Part shown: positions 60,610 to 64,000 of the stretch, one piece after another
Layout: every line of letters begins with the position of its first letter
How positions within the stretch are numbered: position 1 is the first letter of the stretch
Virus record (IMG/VR): IMGVR_UViG_3300023178_000017
Span: 41,280 to 105,279 of that record
Direction: 5' to 3' (one strand)
DNA length: 64,000 bases
Source of the DNA: a virus
Program-made: the position numbers and the translations under genes
Notes under the pieces: generated by a model
What the model saw: the letters and a program-made list of their open reading frames with translations, nothing else
The model's database searches: none
What the model was told of the DNA's origin: nothing

Positions 60610-61732
60610 TGAGTGTTCTCCATAAATCTAAGGCAACACCAACTGCTGTACCACCATCATGTGGGATTGGATCAACAAAGAATTGATGATCAGGAAATGC
60701 CTGTAGATATTTGTAGTTGTTTGTACAATTCAATGAATACCCACCAGAAAGAACAATGTTCTTTACATCTGGTTTCATATCGATTGCTCTTTGAATTACA
60801 GTCTTAGCATGTTCTAATGAATCGTGTTCGAGTCTTTGTGCTGATGTATGTTTTGTATGAACGTTAGGTAACATCTTACTGTACGATGCCATACCCATAA
60901 CTTTACCAGCTGCACGACCTAGTTTATCGCAACCTAAAGCATACGACATATTAGAGAAGTTCATACCCATAGAAGGCATGGCTGTAAAAACACAAGGGAC
61001 ACCGTCTATTTCGACTTCCTCGTCTTGTAAACATTTAAGACAGTCTTCATCCCATCCAGAAAAATAAGTGCCTTGGAGTTCATCCAACGTTCTGTGGTTA
61101 GATAAACGTTTCCATAAAGGAGTGATCTTATCGCCTTGATGATGCCAAATACATTCGATCTCTTGGTAACCTGGCCATTCTTCATTGTAGGTGTTTGCAC
61201 CACCACCGTCCCAAGTGATCACTAAACTTTCTTCGTAAGGTGATAGATGAGAACCACAAACGGCATGATAGTAATGATGTTGTGTTATATCCATGTGGAT
61301 GTTTTCTTTAGGTGTCTCTAACTGATTAGAGATAGCGTTTTTGATTTCTTCGTCATTGCCTACGTTCTCAACAATCGTAGGAAATACTTCACTGCCAAAT
61401 TCTTCTTGTATTTCATCCCACCTTTTGTTTGACATCTGTTGTGCCGTGATTTTTTGTATCACATCTTTTTGTAACAGACGATCCTCTGCAAAGAAGTCAC
61501 TGAATTGTGGATCAAAGGTACGTCTATCAAACGTAGCAAAAGCGGCATGATCACAATCATATAACCCTTTGTGTTCGATTGCCTGTAGATTTAATTCAGA
61601 TAAAGGAAGTTTTTGCGGATCCCAATACTTTGATCTGCGAACTCTATCTTCTTCGTGGACTTGTGTGACTTCGCCGTCTTCAACGACTGCGACTGACGTG
61701 TCATGGGAAATATTAATACCAAGAATTTTCAT
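60602..61732 (-). CDS. Carbamoyltransferase, N-terminal (Carbam_trans_N) part
   Basis: 376 aa. G-I-N-I-S-H-D-T-S-V-A-V (ATP-binding-like start), HHYYHAVCGSHLSPYEESLV, T-W-D-G-G-G-A-N and V-L-S-G-G-Y-S-L-N-C-T-N-N are the ASKHA-fold carbamoyl-AMP motifs. It ends exactly where the C-terminal domain begins, in a different frame with 8-base overlap. In phages such enzymes may carbamoylate hydroxymethyl bases or surface sugars; which one applies here is not known. Confidence 0.88.
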   Translation of the reverse strand: MKILGINISHDTSVAVVEDGEVTQVHEEDRVRRSKYWDPQKLPLSELNLQAIEHKGLYDCDHAAFATFDRRTFDPQFSDFFAEDRLLQKDVIQKITAQQMSNKRWDEIQEEFGSEVFPTIVENVGNDEEIKNAISNQLETPKENIHMDITQHHYYHAVCGSHLSPYEESLVITWDGGGANTYNEEWPGYQEIECIWHHQGDKITPLWKRLSNHRTLDELQGTYFSGWDEDCLKCLQDEEVEIDGVPCVFTAMPSMGMNFSNMSYALGCDKLGRAAGKVMGMASYSKMLPNVHTKHTSAQRLEHDSLEHAKTVIQRAIDMKPDVKNIVLSGGYSLNCTNNYKYLQAFPDHQFFVDPIPHDGGTAVGVALDLWRTLNA

Positions 61733-61747
61733 AATAAATTTTTTACC

Positions 61748-61924
61748 TTAAGGATGTATATCGTATTCTTTCTGGAGTTTATCGACTGTTAAGAGTCTAC
61801 GATCTAAAAGATCACCCACCATTTCAGAGCGTCCTTCTTTTTTGCCTTGCTCGTGTGCATACCAATATAGTCCTGCAATGAAAGCTATGTGAAAGACGAG
61901 GAGTGAAAAGGTGTTCATATCCAT
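61748..61924 (-). CDS. 58-residue single-helix membrane protein
   Basis: ATG 61924 to TAA 61748, with AGGAG 6 nt before the start. MDMNTFSLLVFHIAFIAGLY is an N-terminal membrane helix, followed by a charged tail R-S-E-M-V-G-D-L-L-D-R-R-L-L-T-V-D-K. One base lies between it and the upstream 64-aa membrane gene. Function unknown. Confidence 0.6.
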   Translation of the reverse strand: MDMNTFSLLVFHIAFIAGLYWYAHEQGKKEGRSEMVGDLLDRRLLTVDKLQKEYDIHP

Positions 61925-61925
61925 A

Positions 61926-62120
61926 TTATACTCCTATATAGTCATCCTCATCGTCTTTACTTTTCTTTTTGGTAAATTTATTTTTAAGTTTGCTTACATA
62001 TCCTTCTTCGTATAACCAACTGACTGAGAATCCAACCACACCTATGATAAGACCCCAAAAGAGTATGGCGATCATCAAATGAAAAAGAAATGTGGGAACT
62101 GTCCATAAAAATTCTAACAT
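61926..62120 (-). CDS. 64-residue membrane protein
   Basis: Residues ~3-35 (FLWTVPTFLFHLMIAILFWG, then LIIGVVGFSVSWLY) make one or two membrane helices; the tail is Lys/Asp rich (KNKFTKKKSKDDEDDY). AAAGGA precedes the ATG. Paired with the 58-aa membrane protein, so both may act in the host envelope. Confidence 0.6.
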   Translation of the reverse strand: MLEFLWTVPTFLFHLMIAILFWGLIIGVVGFSVSWLYEEGYVSKLKNKFTKKKSKDDEDDYIGV

Positions 62121-62245
62121 AATTAATTTCCTTTAAAAAGAAGGTGGGGTTGTGTCGCACACATCAATCGTGTAATACTTGTGGATTTTGTGATACTTGA
62201 CACTCACCCTCACCCGAGCTTTCGCCCTATTCTTACCAGTATAAC
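62121..62245. other. 125-bp gap with no gene
   Basis: The gap between the HNH gene stop and the 64-aa gene has no ORF above 13 codons. It contains GGTGAGGGTGAG on the minus strand and an imperfect TGTGTGCGACACA. No terminator with a T-run and no convincing promoter is visible. Confidence 0.5.
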
Positions 62246-63646
62246 CTACTTGTTGAGATTCTTCAAGTAGGTTTCTTTATAATCTTCAAGGTTCATACTA
62301 CCCATGGCTCTGTTGTGTTCTGTTCGACACATCACAAAGTTATCGTAAGTAGTATAACCACCGTCTGAGTGTGAAACAATGTGGGCTGCTTCACAATCAT
62401 CCATTGTGACTTTGTCACCAGTGATGGCACAAATGAAGTTTTGGTCTAAGAGTTTTCTCACTTTCTCTTCGTAAGTATAAGTTCTCTTCTTATCCTTCGC
62501 AACGATGTATTGTGTCGGTGTAAACTCTAAGAGTAACCAATGCACGACTTGTTCGATCTTTCTCTTGTGATGCGGTGCACCAAGATAACCTTTAAACGAT
62601 TCTGAAATGAAACGTGGTTTCTGATCAATGTCGGTAGGATTCATCATCTTACCGTATTTGCCTGCATGGTTGGTTAATGTCGCAAAGGCCTTCTTGTAAT
62701 CGACCAAATAACTTTTAGGGTCATCAATCGAAAAAGTTCCTACTTCGTCTAGTAACCAGTAGAACAAAAAGGTCAACAATTTAAAGTCTTGTTGTGACAG
62801 TCCTTTGCCGAACTGTTGCTTGTGTATGACTGCCATGATTCTTAGGTAGTCTAACACTTTGTAGAGTTCGATCTTCAGTGACTCAATATCACCGTCAAAC
62901 TCTTCGTACATTTTTCGAACTTGGGCATCCGAAGATTCACCAAGTTTTGTTTTCTGTGTCAAACGAAACATAATTCGTGCCACTAACTCATCGGTCTTCA
63001 ATCTCAAATTGTTGAACTCTAAGAGTTTGAAGTGACCTGATGCTGTTCTTTCGAACAACTCGTGTGTGGTATTCCAAATACCATCGACAACACGAACGGC
63101 TTCACGTATGACATTAGCGACATCAATGTCACCAAATGAGTTACACATTTCTTGGTGATTGACATCGGTTGCAATGTTAAGAGTTCTGAATATGTAACCC
63201 TTAACAAAGGTGTCTAATATAGGATAGATCACCACTGTGACTTTCTTGTCAAGCATGGCGTCTTGTTCTTCCTGTGGAAGTTCTCTGAATTTCAACCCTC
63301 GCACTGTAAAGGCCTTCTGACCTCTACCTGTGATGTAGTTGATGATTGCTCTTTTTCTATGACCGCCGTCAATAGACTCGTAAGCATAACCTTCAGGATT
63401 ATCAGGCGAAGCACAAACAGTAATCTCACCGATATTAATATTATCGATGATGCTTGTGATAATGCCTTCTGATTTCTCGGTGTCTGTGGTTACTTCTAAC
63501 CTCTGACCTACTGGTTGAGTGTCAACCATACCGATAACGAATGAAGAACCATCGTCTAACGTATAACCGTCAAACAACAACTCTCGTAGTGTAAGAACAA
63601 TTTTTTCTGGTGGTAGTTCTAACTTCACCTCTTTTGGGTACAACAT
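62246..63646 (-). CDS. DUF262/HNH-type nuclease
   Basis: 466 aa. Residues ~55-115 contain S-I-D-G-G-H-R-K-R-A-I, a DUF262 (ParB/Srx-like) core phrase, and the C-terminal ~60 residues an HNH motif: C-A-I-T-G, E-A-A-H-I-V-S-H-S-D-G-G, D-N-F-V-M-C-R-T-E-H-N-R-A-M-G-S. This architecture recalls GmrSD-like restriction enzymes that cut modified DNA, and could be used against competing phages or the host. AAGGAG and a good housekeeping promoter precede it. Confidence 0.85.
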   Translation of the reverse strand: MLYPKEVKLELPPEKIVLTLRELLFDGYTLDDGSSFVIGMVDTQPVGQRLEVTTDTEKSEGIITSIIDNINIGEITVCASPDNPEGYAYESIDGGHRKRAIINYITGRGQKAFTVRGLKFRELPQEEQDAMLDKKVTVVIYPILDTFVKGYIFRTLNIATDVNHQEMCNSFGDIDVANVIREAVRVVDGIWNTTHELFERTASGHFKLLEFNNLRLKTDELVARIMFRLTQKTKLGESSDAQVRKMYEEFDGDIESLKIELYKVLDYLRIMAVIHKQQFGKGLSQQDFKLLTFLFYWLLDEVGTFSIDDPKSYLVDYKKAFATLTNHAGKYGKMMNPTDIDQKPRFISESFKGYLGAPHHKRKIEQVVHWLLLEFTPTQYIVAKDKKRTYTYEEKVRKLLDQNFICAITGDKVTMDDCEAAHIVSHSDGGYTTYDNFVMCRTEHNRAMGSMNLEDYKETYLKNLNK

Positions 63647-63711
63647 AATTTTTCTCCTTAATTGACGTATATTGTCATGATGTTGTGTATTGGCGTAATT
63701 GCCATGATTCC

Positions 63712-63739
63712 ATTATACTCAGTTTTACTCCGAGTGCAA
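63712..63739 (-). promoter_or_regulatory. Housekeeping-type promoter TTGCAC-16-TATAAT
   Basis: Minus-strand -35 TTGCAC (63734-63739) and perfect -10 TATAAT (63712-63717) with 16-bp spacing, inside the stop region of the partial oxygenase gene, reading into the DUF262/HNH gene at 63646 with a ~60-nt leader. Suggests early expression of the nuclease. Confidence 0.65.
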
Positions 63740-64000
63740 GGGGGTTTTTGCTCGTATTTCTAAATTTAATGATAATCTTTTTTGATGGGATGAAGGATGA
63801 GCCTTGTGTTGCACGTGAGACTCAAAGATATACATATCGCCTACCTTCGGTTCGTAATAAATCTCATCGTGTCCAAACACAAACGAGATTCCGCATCCCT
63901 GTACCGTAGAAACATAGAGAGCCGCATTATACGTTGCTGTCGAGACATGATCGTGGTAGTGACCACCTCCATGAAACTTGTTATCTGTTAAAAAGGCATG
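63725..64000 (-). CDS. 2OG-Fe(II) oxygenase-like protein, 5' end off the right edge
   Basis: Open from base 64000 down to TAA at 63725, 91 residues visible, no start. G-G-G-H-Y-H-D-H (iron His/Asp), then Y-E-P-K-V-G-D-M-Y-I-F-E-S-H-V-Q-H-K-A-H-P and R-L-S-L-N-L-E-I give the C-terminal half of a jelly-roll oxygenase. It would be the third such enzyme in the window. The missing N-terminus limits the call. Confidence 0.75.
   Translation of the reverse strand, partial: HAFLTDNKFHGGGHYHDHVSTATYNAALYVSTVQGCGISFVFGHDEIYYEPKVGDMYIFESHVQHKAHPSSHQKRLSLNLEIRAKTPLHSE

Noticed and set aside
62180-62240. TTGACA on the plus strand as a rightward promoter
   Set aside because: There is no -10 at proper spacing and no plus-strand gene downstream.
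1-64000. tRNA genes
   Set aside because: No gap is large enough with a cloverleaf and G-T-T-C-type arm that I could recognise by eye; the structured gap at 45297 does not fold as tRNA.

Overview
The window is an AT-rich stretch of a T4-like contractile-tailed phage (myovirus) of the marine kind. It holds a syntenic T4 tail/baseplate set (gp48, gp53, a gp27-like hub, gp5, gp25, gp6, gp7-position, gp8), gp4, gp26, gp32, gp59, gp33 and RNase H. It also carries genes typical of pelagiphages and cyanophages: ribosomal protein bS21, an A-type Fe-S carrier, an APS-kinase-like protein, a carbamoyltransferase, 2OG oxygenases, DUF4815 and DUF2061. There are no photosynthesis genes, and phage-encoded bS21 is known from Pelagibacter (SAR11) phage HTVC008M, so a SAR11-type alphaproteobacterial host is my best inference; other marine hosts are not excluded. 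Terminase, capsid, DNA polymerase and primase-helicase genes lie outside the window. I found no tRNA, CRISPR array or insertion sequence.

Layout: (1) 1-35621, all minus strand, is the late structural block. From its upstream end it reads gp48, gp53, gp27-like hub, gp5, a coiled-coil protein, gp25, gp6, a small protein, the gp7-position protein, gp8 and a 2255-aa DUF4815 protein. These are followed by fibre/adhesin-type proteins with N-L-Y-F-T-x-A-R-A-D repeats and by four proteins made of short P-F-T-Y / N-P-F-I-R repeats, one of which ends in a complete Hint (hedgehog/intein) domain. (2) 35622-35656 is a 35-bp divergent gap with two opposed late-promoter boxes. (3) 35657-43822, plus strand: gp4, a HAD phosphatase, a CMP-Kdo synthetase (KdsB), a tandem pair of unknown paralogues, a possible gp2-like protein, a gp54/gp19-type tube protein, a gp26-type protein with an apparent -1 frameshift extension, a two-helix membrane protein and a probable tape measure. 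(4) 43819-64000, minus strand: a small conserved protein, a GAPDH, a 28-codon micro-ORF, bS21, a structured 217-bp gap, gp32, gp59, gp33, nucleases (RecB-like, Hjc-like, RNase H), three 2OG oxygenases (one cut by the right edge), a lysis-like cluster, several metabolic enzymes and a DUF262/HNH nuclease.

Most neighbouring genes overlap by 1-8 bases (ATGA, TAATG, TAGTG), which implies long translationally coupled transcripts. T4-type late boxes (NATAAATA) occur upstream of many late genes. Four of them stand exactly 5 nt before an ATG, which by T4 late-promoter geometry would put the first transcribed base on the start codon and give leaderless mRNAs. Three housekeeping-type promoters can be proposed for the early region.

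Most interesting signals: the U_UUU_UUU slippery heptamer plus hairpin at the end of gp26; the leaderless late promoters; the Hint-terminated repeat protein; the phage GAPDH and its 28-aa neighbour wedged between bS21 and gapA; the multi-hairpin element between gp32 and bS21; the tandem paralogues beside KdsB; and the split carbamoyltransferase.
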